Assembly: GCF_963576615.1 (NCBI RefSeq)
Contig: NC_088717.1
Location: 37,080,802 to 37,144,801 of the forward strand
DNA length: 64,000 nt
Source of the DNA: Watersipora subatra
Lineage: Eukaryota > Bryozoa > Gymnolaemata > Cheilostomatida > Watersiporidae
Direction of reading: 5' to 3'
In this document: in pieces, positions 24,201 through 37,200 of the stretch
Layout of the letters: the number at the start of each line of letters is the position of its first letter
Position numbering within the stretch: position 1 is the first letter of the stretch
Position numbers and translations under genes: made by a program
The notes under the pieces: model-generated
Databases searched by the model: none
What the model was told of the DNA's origin: nothing
What the model saw: the letters and a program-made list of their open reading frames with translations, nothing else

Positions 24201-27200
24201 AATTCTGAACATTTCACTTTTTAATGGTTGAACATAACAATCTGCACAGATACGATCACACGATATACACTTTCCTATTTTAAGTCGTATACAGTAGGCG
24301 TCCCTGCAACATGAATAATCCGTTCCAGGAACCTTTACGTTATAGGAAGTTTATGTTATAAGAACAGTAAAATACATGTAGACTATCTAATCCGTTTCAA
24401 GATTTTTCAAACCTCACCCCTTCGGCTATACAAAAGGGAAAAACTTGACCTAAATATCAATTTGCTGGCTGTACCGTGCGGTAATATCGGTTTGCCTCAA
24501 CAACTTTTCTCCTTTTTCTGATCGATCTCACTGGTTTTATAGACCATGATTGTGATAATTTTGCATTAAGTTGATGGGGAGCAGTTGAACTATAATATTC
24601 GACGTTCATTTTCTGATTTGCTTATTCTTTCTAAACAGCAAAGTTTGTTCAGCCAAGTAAAACTAATAACAAATATTTTAAATGTCTACAATAAAGCAAA
24701 AAAACAAAATAGATTTGCTATAAAAAAGAGGTAATACCTGTCCGTCGTCTATATGTGCCCAGGGGTTAAGGTTAAAATAAAAGAAAACTTTCGACGATAC
24801 TCCAACTCAGGACATTCATCAGAATGGTGGACCGACGCTGTAACACTTGCACCAATCGATCGCCTTTAAATATCTATGAACAACTGCGCAGCTACCTATT
24901 ATCCATTTTGTTGATACATCTGACGATCTATCACGACAACCTAGAATGTCATGAAAGTTGTATATATAATAGACTAGCTGTGCTACCCGGCGTTGCCCCG
25001 GTATTACAAATCAGCTTACAAACATTGAGAGGTAATGAGAGTTGCCTGTCACTTACTATTAGCCTGGCACATTGCCAATGGATAATTTGAGTAAGCTTAC
25101 TAATAAGAGCTACCCCTCTCCATGACGTTAAGCAATCACTCTGCTTCGGAACCGAAAGCGTAGCGTATTCGCTCTCGCATAGCGTCGTACATCGCCCAGC
25201 GAATCTATCAAGTTTGTGTGGCTAAGTCGGTTGGGTGTCGGACTGGCAAATGGGAGGTTCCGAGATCAAATCTGCTGTTTACGGATTATTTAATCCAAGA
25301 TATGATAATTGCTATAGGTAGACATATATACAACCACGAATACACAAACCTTTAGAAAATATATACACATAGATATTACGCTATACGCACATCATTCTTT
25401 CTCTCTTAAGTGCGGTGTGATAGATTAACATTCAAATTGAGTTTGAAAACTCACCCGACTGGACGCTTTACATTTTATGGAATTTTTTATGTAGTACGAA
25501 GCAAAACTTTACATAGATTTTTTATGTTATCTAGAATTTACGTTATAGGAGGTATACGTTATAGGAACATCTACTGTACATGCTTATGACTTGAAATGAG
25601 CCAATAAATTTAATTTTATAATAGTTTTTCATAATTGTTCAAAACATAGTTTAGAGCTGTGGGATTAATATGTTTGAAATCAGGATAAAATCATGATTAA
25701 TTTAATATATAATTTATGGCTATTGACTATATTCACAATGAGTAATAATGCTGTAAATGAGAATTTTAGTTTTCCAACATCAAGGTTGAATACATTTTGC
25801 ACACCACTGTAGCTTATTAATTGTAGCTTATTAATTGTAGCTTATTAATTCCTCCAGCTGTTTGTCAAGATTCTCTGAAACATTTCATGGCCAATAGGTC
25901 AAGTTTTGAAGACAGTGCCTTTGCACTCTGCGGATGACCAGCAGAAATGTTTTCTTTTACCAAATACACCTTGCCATCATTCCCAGCCGAAACTGGTCGT
26001 CTTATATTATTGCCAATTTTTTTCATTTTCTAGAATTTCTTAAACCATGCAAGGATCTGAATTGGCATTCCCTGTAAGCTTGTTACATAGGTGTTTCTTG
26101 CAATCATTTTAAACATGAGACAAAAGTTACTAGTTCTCTTTTGTTGTTTTATAGACGTAGATTTCTCCTAATAAATGAGGTGTTACTTCATCTCGGTCTT
26201 TATATTCTTCCTCCAAGTGTTGGATATGTAGTAGTAGTGAGTGCTAGGGAGTGTTACATGTTCTACAGTTGAGATTGAAGCATGTATTGGTGCAAACAGA
26301 TGTTGAGATTGAATCATTTATTGATGCAAACAAATGTTGAGATTGAATCATCTATTGGTGCAAACAGATGTTGAGATTTAGCAACATTTGTGCAAAGCTT
26401 GAATCCAATAGCACAAGTCCTTAACACTTAATCAAGCTTCTTTCGGAACATTTGAATTAACCAGCATACGTGCCTCATAAGGCATTCCCATCATGCTCAA
26501 TTGTAAAATACCCAACTTCTGCTGTTAGGGTCCGGCAACTCACAATCTCTGGAAAGCCAGTTATCTAACAAGGACAGTCAGGGAAGCTCCGGGTCTAGCC
26601 TTATCTCTCGATTGCAGAACCGATACAAAAGAGGCATAGCAGCCGCCTCCCAGAATATTACTCAACTCACAACTCAGGTTTGTCATTAGTTCTTGCTTAC
26701 ACAGCTGATCGTGTTTTACTTTTACTCACGCAGTAGAAGTGTAGTAGCAGGTGCTGTGGTAGGAGTAGAAGTGTAGTAGCAGGTGCTGTGGTAGGAGTAG
26801 AAGTGTAGTAGCAGGTGCTGTGGTAGGAGTAGAAGTGTAGTAGCAGGTGCTGTGGTAGGAGTAGAAGTGTAGTAGCAGGTGCTGTGGTAGGAGTAGAAGT
26901 GTAGTAGCAGGTGCTGTGGTAGGCTAAACACCTATTCTATTCTGGTTTGAACTTTGCCACATCAGATCATGTTTGGTAAGTTTCGTGATTATCAGTCAAT
27001 CACATGTTTTTCATAAGATGCTATTCCATGATAAATCTGCTGTTTCATTCTTTCGCTGCCAACATGATTTTTTTGCCAAGACATGTATGTAAATATTCGG
27101 TGAAACCTAATATTTGAAAAAGATGCATATAAAATGTCATATCTTTTCAACCACATGGTCTATGAAAAATATTTTGATACCAAAAATTTTACATCACTGG

Positions 27201-28259
27201 ATGCCATAAAAAAGGCTACAAATGTGTTGTAGAGTCAGCTCGGACCCTTTTCTGGCCATTTTCACTACTACCGTGAGCATGTTCTGCATCAGCCAAGTTA
27301 TCAATATTAAATATAGTTTACTGCATTATCATTACAGCTCAAAATAGAATACATGTAATCCCTCTCAGTAGTAATCTTTTTCGATAGATAATCATTCGAG
27401 TCAATTGATCTTTGATTGGTGAAACCTCGGTAGATGCAATGCATCTGACGAGGTCATCGCGAAGAAGAATGTGCGATAAAAAAGTCTCTGTCAAGCGAAA
27501 GTAACCTCGCTGTAAGCTATAAACATACTTTCTATTGGCTCAATGCAGGCAGATGGTTGTTTATTTTTATTCAAGTACAGAAACGATGGTCCAATTGGTT
27601 AATTACTCACTAATCATAAATGTTTTGTATGAAGCCTAATAAAGCCGTACCACGAGGCTCTTGGCCATACGCAAATGCTGCTCTGAGCTGCCTTGTGCTG
27701 CTCATGGTAACGATGGTTAACGACGTTAATGGAAGTTGTGACTTCATTTATTTGTACAAAAGTTGGTACGAGCTTGCAAAGCTCATTTTCAATTGGATTA
27801 GCTGTTTAATTGTTCACGACACAGGAAAGTTACTTTAACAAAGATTAACAATGGGCAATTTAAAATCCTTGTTATAACTATTTTGATCTATTATACATCC
27901 ATAAACACATAGTAAACGTTGCACTAATATTCACTCATGTTTTTCTTGATTCATGTCATTTCAGTGAAATATATAGTAGCTATTCAAAGTTCTGATCTGT
28001 AAGTCTAAAAAAATTGCAGTTTTTATTATGCCAATACAAGTATATTAGAGAGGACGATTCCACCTTTCGTTTTGACTGCGGCAGGTAACCCAAGATGTGC
28101 AGAAGGATAGGCTGGATCATGTAAAGAAGCTAGCTGACTCTATTGTCAAGAAAGATTGTTTAACTGACTTGATGCCATCAATGGATACCGGCTTTTATGG
28201 GCTGCCAGACTCGGTGCGAGAAGCTTTGGAACGACTGCGGGGTATTAAAAAGCTGTATG
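21225..28259 (+). CDS. HELQ: HELQ N-terminal tail exons
   Basis: Five exons (21225-21314, 22161-22331, 23692-23827, 26529-26677, 28085-28259) encode a polar, Ser/Thr-rich tail with short acidic motifs such as SLDDILGDI and [10 protein letters not shown], poorly conserved as in other HELQ proteins. The last of them reaches the conserved FYGLP and GIKKLY segment just before the helicase core. Splice phases are 0, 0, 1, 0, 1 and agree with each next exon. The first exon has no Met, so the true start lies upstream. Its assignment rests only on an open frame, a TTTTAG acceptor, a GTAGGT donor and phase. Confidence 0.75.
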
Positions 28260-31200
28260 GTATGTATCAAGCAATCTTAGTATACATGTCAGATAACTCT
28301 ATTATAGTTGTTGTCAAAAAATGTTATAGATATTAGGTAAATTACTCTATGATAAAAAGGCTAGGTGGCTGCATATATGAAGACATATATGCAAGTAACA
28401 AGTATTAGGTATCTTTCCAAATGTCTCATCGATTTTGCAACAATAGGTAAGCCTTATCATCTTACCAAGTACCTGAGGCAGGTCTATGCTAGTGGATTAG
28501 CAACCGGTCTATACTATATCACTTACTTATAGTATATTACTTATACTATATCATTTCTTATAATATCAATCTAGGAAAGCATATGTTTACTCTATTATTG
28601 TAGTAGATATTAGACATCCAATAAGAGCTCACCAAAACCTTGTGATCAGGATAAGATGAGAGTGGAGTCAATTAAAACTCTGCTCTCTGGTTGATAAGTA
28701 CATGGATGCTTAGGACTTTACCAAATGGTTTTACTTGTGTCTTGCATTATACCTTCAAAAACTGACTTAAGGTTTGACGTCGGACTTGAGGTTTGACTTG
28801 TCGCTTGGGGTTTGACTTGTTGCTTGGGGTTTGACTTGTCACTGGAAGTTGAACTTGTTACTTGAGGTTAGACTTGTCTCTCAAAGCTTAACTTGTCACT
28901 TAACCCTTTCGTGGGCGAATTTTCAAAACTAAATCAGACTCCCATGGGCGAATTAATTTTCCAAAAAATCAATTTTTTCCAAAAGGTTCATACACTTTTC
29001 TGTGTGTTATTATGTGCATATCTCTATGTTTAAAGGTGCATATGTATACATGTATATGTCCATAGGCATATATATATATTATAAACAAATAAAAATTTAT
29101 AACATAAAATATATGCTTTTCATAATAATTGTCTATTTACGAATGATATTTTCGAAAGCATTCTCTTTTACAAAGGCCCACATCACAGTCTTTGCACCAT
29201 GTACTTATTCGTGTAACAAAGAGCTACCACAAAAATGTACTTCCTGGATTGACAGGCTGAAAAAACTTTTCAAAATACTCTACTGGTTGAGCATCTACTG
29301 GAGTAAATACTGGGCCTGTCACTGCTATAAACTGCTGAATTGTAGGAGATTTATCTCTGTTTATGTTGGTTATATTCTTCCAGGCACTGGCATCACTCCT
29401 ACTCACATCCTCATCATTGCTGCTACCAGCCTTTTCATCACTGTCACTTCCAGATGTAAAGTCATTACAATCACAATTCAAACCTGATTCACTGTCATCT
29501 CTTGCTACTAAATCTAAAAAGTCACTGTCATCTCTGAATCTCTTAGTAATTTCGGTACTAGTACTTGCTTTATGAAAATAATCTCGGGAGGTTCTTTTAG
29601 AAGTCGCCATGACGGTAAACTAAAGTCAAACTCAAAAAATTCGGTAAATAAAAGCTAAAACCGAAGCAAGGAAAATAAAAGTTGATAAATTATTTAGAAC
29701 AATTTTCTAATTTTTTTCGAAAGTTTATTTATTAATCACTGCTAAAAACGATCGTTTTTTTTCAACCTTGAAGTCAATTTTTGAGGCTAACTGAAACTAC
29801 TATATCGTAGCTTGCTATTGGTAAAAAAAGTAAACAAAAAACAGCATTTAGCTAACCAGAAACGGCAATAATAAAATACGTTACCGAAACGACAAAAACG
29901 TCGCACTGCCCATTAGCAGCCGTATCGCAAAGCGACAAAAACGTCGCACTGCCCACGAAAGGGTTAAGGTTGGACTTGCCAATTGAGGTTTGGCTTGTCA
30001 CTTGAGGGTTGACCTGTCACCGGAGGCTGGACTTGTGATTTGATAAGCTGCCGGATCTATTTGATGCACTTTTTGCACTAATCTGCTTTTATCAAGTCTG
30101 TGGTAAAAAATATGGTGAATGTTTGCCGTGAAAGTTAACAAAAAAGATTCAAGAGTTAAAAAACTAGACCTGTTCACCACTCGAGTCCATATCTGCAACT
30201 ATATCTCTAGTTTGGAAATATTGTGGCAGATGACTTTCCCGCAATCAACCATCAGCTAATACAATTGCTGGGATAGCCTGAGTTTTTCATAATATTTGTC
30301 TGTATTTGTGAAAGGTTGAGATATCTCGCTTGTTTATGACATGTAGTATCGTGTCACTATGTCCTCCAACTAGATATATCAGCTTGAATTAGTTATTTTC
30401 TAAGGCTGTTGACTAGTGACATCTTTGAGACTGTGTGGCTTGTGCCTTGACATGCTTTGACTAAGAAAAGGTTTAAAGCATCGTTGCTATACAAGTTAAA
30501 AACTCCCTTGCACTTCTGTACACGAGCTAAGAGCTAAGGCTAAGGCTAAGCTCTGCGAGACTTTCATATACCAACATAGTTGCACTATATTTATCCTCCA
30601 ACAGCAACACTGTCAGCATGTTTGTAGTGAATTAATCAAACTTTCAATCTACGTTTTATAGATTGGCAGGACACCTGTCTGCGATTGCCATCGCTACGGG
30701 AAAGGCGAAACCTCATCTACACATGCCCAACAAGCGGCGGCAAAACTCTTGTTGCCGAAATTCTTATTCTCAGGGAACTTTTGTTGAGGAGGAAGGATTG
30801 CATACTTATACTCCCCTTTGTGTCTCTTGTGCAAGAAAAGGTGTGGTACGATTTTCAGTGTATAGCTCTCTTTATGGTAACATGAAGTTATCTCAATTCT
30901 AATGTGTTGTGCCACTTTTGTGTTAGTATTGTCACCACATTTTTTAATCTTGATAGCAATCTCACAGCAGTTTTATTTTTATGTTTTCTATGCATTTACA
31001 TGTTAACGCTCAATTCTAGGCTTTAAAAACCCAACTTTAGCACCTGTCTAACCAAGTTTGTGACAACATGCACTTTCATTACTTACAGTAATGACTGCAT
31101 GTACTACATCATTACTGTAGTTCTATGCATGTCAAAAACAGCTCTATGTTTTTCAGACAGCTCTATAATTCTCATAGGCAATTCTACAGCTACCAACCCA

Positions 31201-34200
31201 AATTTTAGTCAACTTTAGAAAATATATAACTTTAATATTTATATCTATAATGTTTATATTATAATCTAGTTCATCTCAAAATGGTTTTGTCACTTGCGGC
31301 TCAATTTCATCTTCGATTAGCATAATAATACTTAATTAAAACACTTTTGGATCATAACCCTGTTTGTCTGAGCCGTCTGTACATGCTGAGGTGTAACAAG
31401 TTATGATATTGTTTCTTCTCTTTTGTGTTAAGATCCTTGTTCCTATTTATAATTTATCTGCTGTACATTTAATGCAGATTAGGGGAATGTCTGAGTTAGC
31501 TGTGGAACTAGACTTTTTGGTAGAGGAGTATGCGGGGAGTCGAGGGAGCTACCCTCCAAAGAAGCGACAGAAGAGAAAGAGCTTATATGTTGCAACTATA
31601 GAGAAAGCTAATGGCTTGATCAATAGTTTGATAGAGGTGAACAGGCTGGAGAGCATCGGTTTATGTGTTGTTGACGAGGTAAGCTGGCGCTTATGGCTTG
31701 CATCTTGTTTTGAAATAGAGATCTCTAAATAAACTAAGGTTTTGGGAACCATGCGATTGTTGATCCACTAGTGCATGACCAAATTTTGGAGTTATCATCA
31801 CTGAACAGAAACCAGGAATGTGTAATAATGCTCTAGCTATCATGTAGATCAGTGATACTGTTAGTAGATTATGTCCTTACAAGTTGATGTTGCTAGTGGA
31901 TTGTTCTAGAAAAAAGCTTCATTCATTTTTCCAAATAATAGAACTTTTATGAAATAGCTAATTTAAAGTGCACAAAACCTTACGCTTTCACATCATATCA
32001 TACCTTTTAAATTTCCTTACAAGTTGAATGGAAATATTGAGAAGTTGTCTTCATATATTCATAGTTCGAATGCATCATTGTCATCACACCATGTCTACGT
32101 TTCTATTCAGGATCATTTAATGCAACTTAAATTTTGACATTAAAATAACTATGCCATTCATTATAAGTTACGTTTTGATTGTATGCAAACCAAATTGTGT
32201 TGCATGACCGAATTTTGGAGTTATCATCACTTGACGGAAACTTGTGGAATGTGTGATAATGGCTTCTAGCAATAACATATATCATTGATGTTGTTAGTAG
32301 GTTATGTACTTACAAGTTGATATATTGCCAATGGATTGTTCTAGAACAAAGTTTTGTTAATTCTATTAGATTTAATGGGCTACGCTATTATGCATGATAA
32401 ATGGCCAATGCCTAGCTCTCCACTCAGATATTGCCGAACATGACTGTCTTGGAGTAGTGATGAGAATAAAAGCATAGCTGGCTATATATAGTTTTCCAGA
32501 GAATGTAAATAGTTTTATTTTTCTGTCTGGATTTTTCTGCGGCGATCCTTTTAAAATAATTAGTGAACGCATCTGATGACCTTCAGATATTCCACTCGGT
32601 TAATCCAGCATTGCTCAGCTAAGCTTTTACTTTGTGGCTGATGCTATAATATAGCAAGGTTTATTTATTTGCAGCTGCACATGCTGGGTGAGGCGGGGCG
32701 TGGAGCGACCCTTGAAATGTCCTTGACCAAGCTGCTTCTAGCTAATAGTGAGTGTTATGGAGAGCCTATAGTTTTTAAACTAAGTTTTATTTCTGTGCAA
32801 TATTTAGTAGGAATTGCCTGCCCCCTTGAAGTCATGGGCTTTTTGTTGTTTGCCATATAAAGTCAAGTAGTTTATGAAAACTGCATGTATTCAATTGTGA
32901 AATACTTTTTAAATATGATGATCTATGGATATGATAGCTACATTTTGTTTATGGTTGCTATGTTGCATCTTACTTCCTTGAAAACAATCATCAGCTATGT
33001 CTAACATGCCTGTAGTGTTGTTGAATGCAGGCTATTTGCATACTATTAGGTTTCAGGTATTTTCTTTTTCTCGGTTTACGTAAACAGGAAACACACAGCT
33101 TATAGGAATGAGCGCAACTCTGAACAATATGGATGACTTAGCGAGGTTTCTTAACGCTGAGGTCTACAGTAATGACTACAGGCCGGTGAGTAATACGTGC
33201 AAAGGTTCTGTCATAATTTAATCCTTATCTACCCTAGGACACTTTTGTATTCGCCTCATCTAACTTTCGCGTTTTCGCGGAGTCATCCTCTTGCCAAACT
33301 TTCATGAGCCCAATTAAACTATCATAACGAACGAGCGAAAACGCGAAATTAAATAGCTTTGTTCATTGATAGTTCAAGAAACAAATGGTAGCAAGCGATC
33401 AAATTGCATTATCGATCTCGCCCACTCAATTTTACCTGAGGTTCACAATTACAAACTAGTTCCAAATTGAAATTTTTTTCTTTTTTGTGAACTGGACCTG
33501 AGGAATCTAATTATGTTTGTTCCACTGCATTTATTTTCACATTACTATATTTTCGCACTCATCAGAGCTGCGAAATTAAGTTGCAGCGAAATTTTACTCT
33601 GTATGCTACTCATGAAACTAAATACTAGCGAAATATAAGTGTCCTAGGGTAGTTGAAGTTTGTTGATAAGAATTTTAGAGTTTTTCGGTTTATAGTAAAT
33701 TACTCCCATACATATTTCTCGAAAGGTAGTTTATTTCAAGCAAATCTTCTTTGAAATACGAACATGAAATGCTAACACCAGCTAGTAATTTATACACTTT
33801 TTAAGTTTTGTGTAGAGATAATCATGTCTTGCCTTAGTAATAACTATCGAGATTACAAACCACCATTTAGATGAATGAAAATTGTTGGATTTAAGGTAAA
33901 ATATTTCTAGAAATAGTCGAAAGATATCCTTAGAACTCTCTGTAGTGACTACCTACAGCGCTGTCAGAAATTATGAGACCACCCAAGAATTCACATCTTT
34001 GGTCATCTTGGCACTTTCGTTGGAGCCATGTTAATCCATTTAATTACTGCAGATGCAAAGATTCTTTCTTTGTTCTAGCAAAATCAATGCCTCTCAGGCA
34101 CAATTAATAGCAGAAACGATAGAATCAGTGTCATCAGAAGTGTAATCATGTTATCCTAATATTAATGGTAATCCAGCCACTTTTCACACCATCAATGGTC

Positions 34201-37200
34201 TTTTTCAGTACATCCAGTTATTACAAGAGTTGTTCAAATTATCACGAAATTTAGTCGTCGAGAATACAATAAGCTCTCAACCAGGCTATTTTTAGATTTT
34301 CATCGAGGTCAGCTGCATACACATTTTTATTAAAAAAGTAATTGTCAACTTCTGATAATTGGAAACTCACTCTATATTAATCGCTAGAAAATTCTGCATC
34401 AAGTGCTATATGGTTTGTAATTGTTTCTAGCATAATTAAGGCAGTAAATCATTGCTCCTAGTAAATTTCTCTTAAAATGTGAGGTGGTCTCATAATTTCT
34501 GATGGCGCTGTACGTAGTTCTTATTAGATGGCAAGTTCGTGTGTTTCACAGTGATGAGATACATCAAATATTTAACCTGCGCTATGCACTTATTGCATAC
34601 ATTGTTGTATAGAGAGAATGCTGAGCACCAAGACGCACTTACTTATAATTACAACACATAAAGTCCAACTTATTGTATAGCGCATCATCAATAATGAGCC
34701 TATGATATGTATAAACATAAAACCTTGCCAAGTTTTTTATGTAGGGAAAACATTTTTATATATAGAACGAGCAGCAGTCTTTTTGAGTTTGATGTATAGC
34801 TTGCATTCCTTTGAGGTTTCTCTTGTCAAACAGCTCTCACCACCCTCCTGTTGATCACCTGAAATTATAAGAGCAAATATGCTAAATACCTTTCTACAAG
34901 CTTCGGCGTGTTTAATATACAGTAGATGCTCTGATAGCGTATACTTCCTATAACATAGATTCTTTATAACGTAAAGAATTTATGTGAAGCTTTTAGCAGC
35001 ATATATATCTTGCTGTTGGAAAAAGTCTAGAAAAAAGTCTCAAAAAAAGTCTAAAATAAGTATAGAAAGAACAGTTTAAAATAAAGTCCATTTAAATTGA
35101 TATTGAAGATGTGCGCCTCTTTAACTTATCGTAAAATTACTGCAATCATGAACTGGAATTACTGGAACCCTAAACCGAGTGGAGGTGATGAGAAAAAAGA
35201 GACAAATTGTCGATGCAAACTAATAATAGCACAGTGACTGTACAGTCACTGTACAGTCACTGTACAGTCACTGTACAGTCACTGTACAGTCACTGTACAG
35301 TCACTGTACAGTCACTGTACAGTCACTGTACAGTCACTGTACAGTCATTAATGATTAAATATTAAGAACTAAGTCTAGTTTTTTTTCCTTTTTGAAAGGC
35401 CAAAGCTGAGTTTGGGAAGACCTTAGAACAGATTAGGCAATTTACATGTAGTTTACTGTTCTTATAACGTAAATTCCCTGTAATGTAAACAGACCCGGAA
35501 CGGATTATTTACGTTGTAGGAACATCTGTTCATGTAAATTTTTTTCAATCAACTAATCTGTGCTTTGCAAACAGTTGTAGTAAGAGGTCCACTGCGCGCA
35601 GATATCGATAGGTAGTATTACTAGTAACAGCCTACTGTAAGCATGAATGAGTATATGGACTTGAGTGATCAAAAGCTTCAGTCAAAATTAGGGCATGACA
35701 GCCTGTATCAGCTGTATTTATGAAACCTGTTTTGACTGGGACCGCCAAAAAACGTTAAATGCATGTATGTAAAGATCTAGGTACAGCGAGTTGACACAAT
35801 GACTCAGAGACTGATTCTTCATGCTGATGAAAATTCCTTTGGCTTTGCAAATCCTGTTTAACAAGCTTAAAGCATACCAAAAACTTGATTGAGTTACTAT
35901 GGTACAACTCATTAAGGGCTAATTGTTAGTCTTATTTGTTACCTTCATTCACCATCTTTCGTAACATTCTATGGAGCGGTTTATAAGTTCTTCTAATTAC
36001 TTGAGTACATGCTGTTTTCAATATGTGCTAGTCTAAATACACTCTCTGAAGCATTCTCGGTAGGCTACCAACATTCTAGTGAAAAGTTCCACAAACACGA
36101 TTTCCAATTATTAAACACTTTTTCGTTGCAAATACTTGCCAGGTACTGCGATAATTTTAATAACTAACAAGGCATTAGCTTAATACTATGAGAAGGAATT
36201 GTCGGATGAGATTACCTTGAAGTGGTTGTCCGGACTTATGTAATTTGGAGGTATCTGAGGGTTTGATCTTGGGATGGGTCGAGTAAAGCCTTTGGAAGGG
36301 TTACTTCTAAAGCTTGGATGCAAGTTAGATAAAGCTTGACTTTCTTGTTCCTTGATTGTTACTCTTTTGGGAGAGCGTTGTAGTCCTCGAGCATCTCCCT
36401 GCAATGAAGATATTAATGATCTAGCTTGACATTTGCTATACATTATGCTAGTGTCCATTCAACAACTTAATTTTATGAGTGTTCTAACAAAGTGATAATC
36501 AACTGTTTTGTCATCTAATCTCTATCATCAACATATTGCCTTAAAAATGAACTTACACAAAAATTTTGTAGATTTTATCAGAAGTGTTGGCATTTTCTCA
36601 TCATTTGCGATTGTTGTGATGTTGGAAGTGATCTGATTGGATGGATGTTTCAAGATTAAAATTAATAAAACTTTAGTGTTTAAATTGCTCAGAAGAAAAA
36701 TACATTGGAAATGGTGTCACTAGTTATTATAGTTAGTATCAACTAGGAAATGGTGTCACTAGTTATTATAGTTAGTATCAACTAGGAAATGGTGTCACTA
36801 GTTATTATAGTTAGTATCAACTAGGAAATGGTGTCACTAGTTATTATAGTTAGTATCAACTAGGAAATGGTGTCACTAGTTATTATAGTTAGTATCAACT
36901 AGGAAATGGTGTCACTAGTTATTATAGTTAGTATCAACTAGGAAATGGTGTCACTAGTTATTATAGTTAGTATCAACTAGGAAATGGTGTCACTAGTTAT
37001 TATAGTTAGTATCAACTAGGAAATGGTGTCACTAGTTATTATAGTTAGTATCAACTAGGAAATGGTGTCACTAGTTATTATAGTTAGTATCAACTAGGAA
37101 ATGGTGTCACTAGTTATTATAGTTAGTATCAACTAGGAAATGGTGTCACTAGTTATTATAGTTAGTATCAACTAGGAAATGGTGTCACTAGTTATTATAG

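Larger units (their letters stand above)
23968..25809. mobile_element. long-TIR element hosting two nested insertions
   Basis: The left end CAATGGTGTGCGAAATAAAC and the right end (minus strand) CAGTGGTGTGCAAAATGTAT sit next to TA on each side. Similarity continues inward on both arms (AACTAAAATTCTCATTTA, then AATAGTC..AAATTATATAT) for about 230 bp. Its centre is occupied by the element at 24292-25576. No transposase is seen. Confidence 0.8.

Noticed and set aside
26722..26931. Minus-strand frame with repeated [20 protein letters not shown] units
   Set aside because: It is a translation of the 32-bp tandem array in a HELQ intron.
27620..27838. 72-codon frame with a hydrophobic segment resembling a signal peptide ([13 protein letters not shown])
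   Set aside because: A single frame inside a HELQ intron with no partner exon. The hydrophobic run could be chance.
35231..35346. CRISPR-like array
   Set aside because: Units are 11 bp with no spacers, in an animal genome; it is a simple palindromic tandem repeat.
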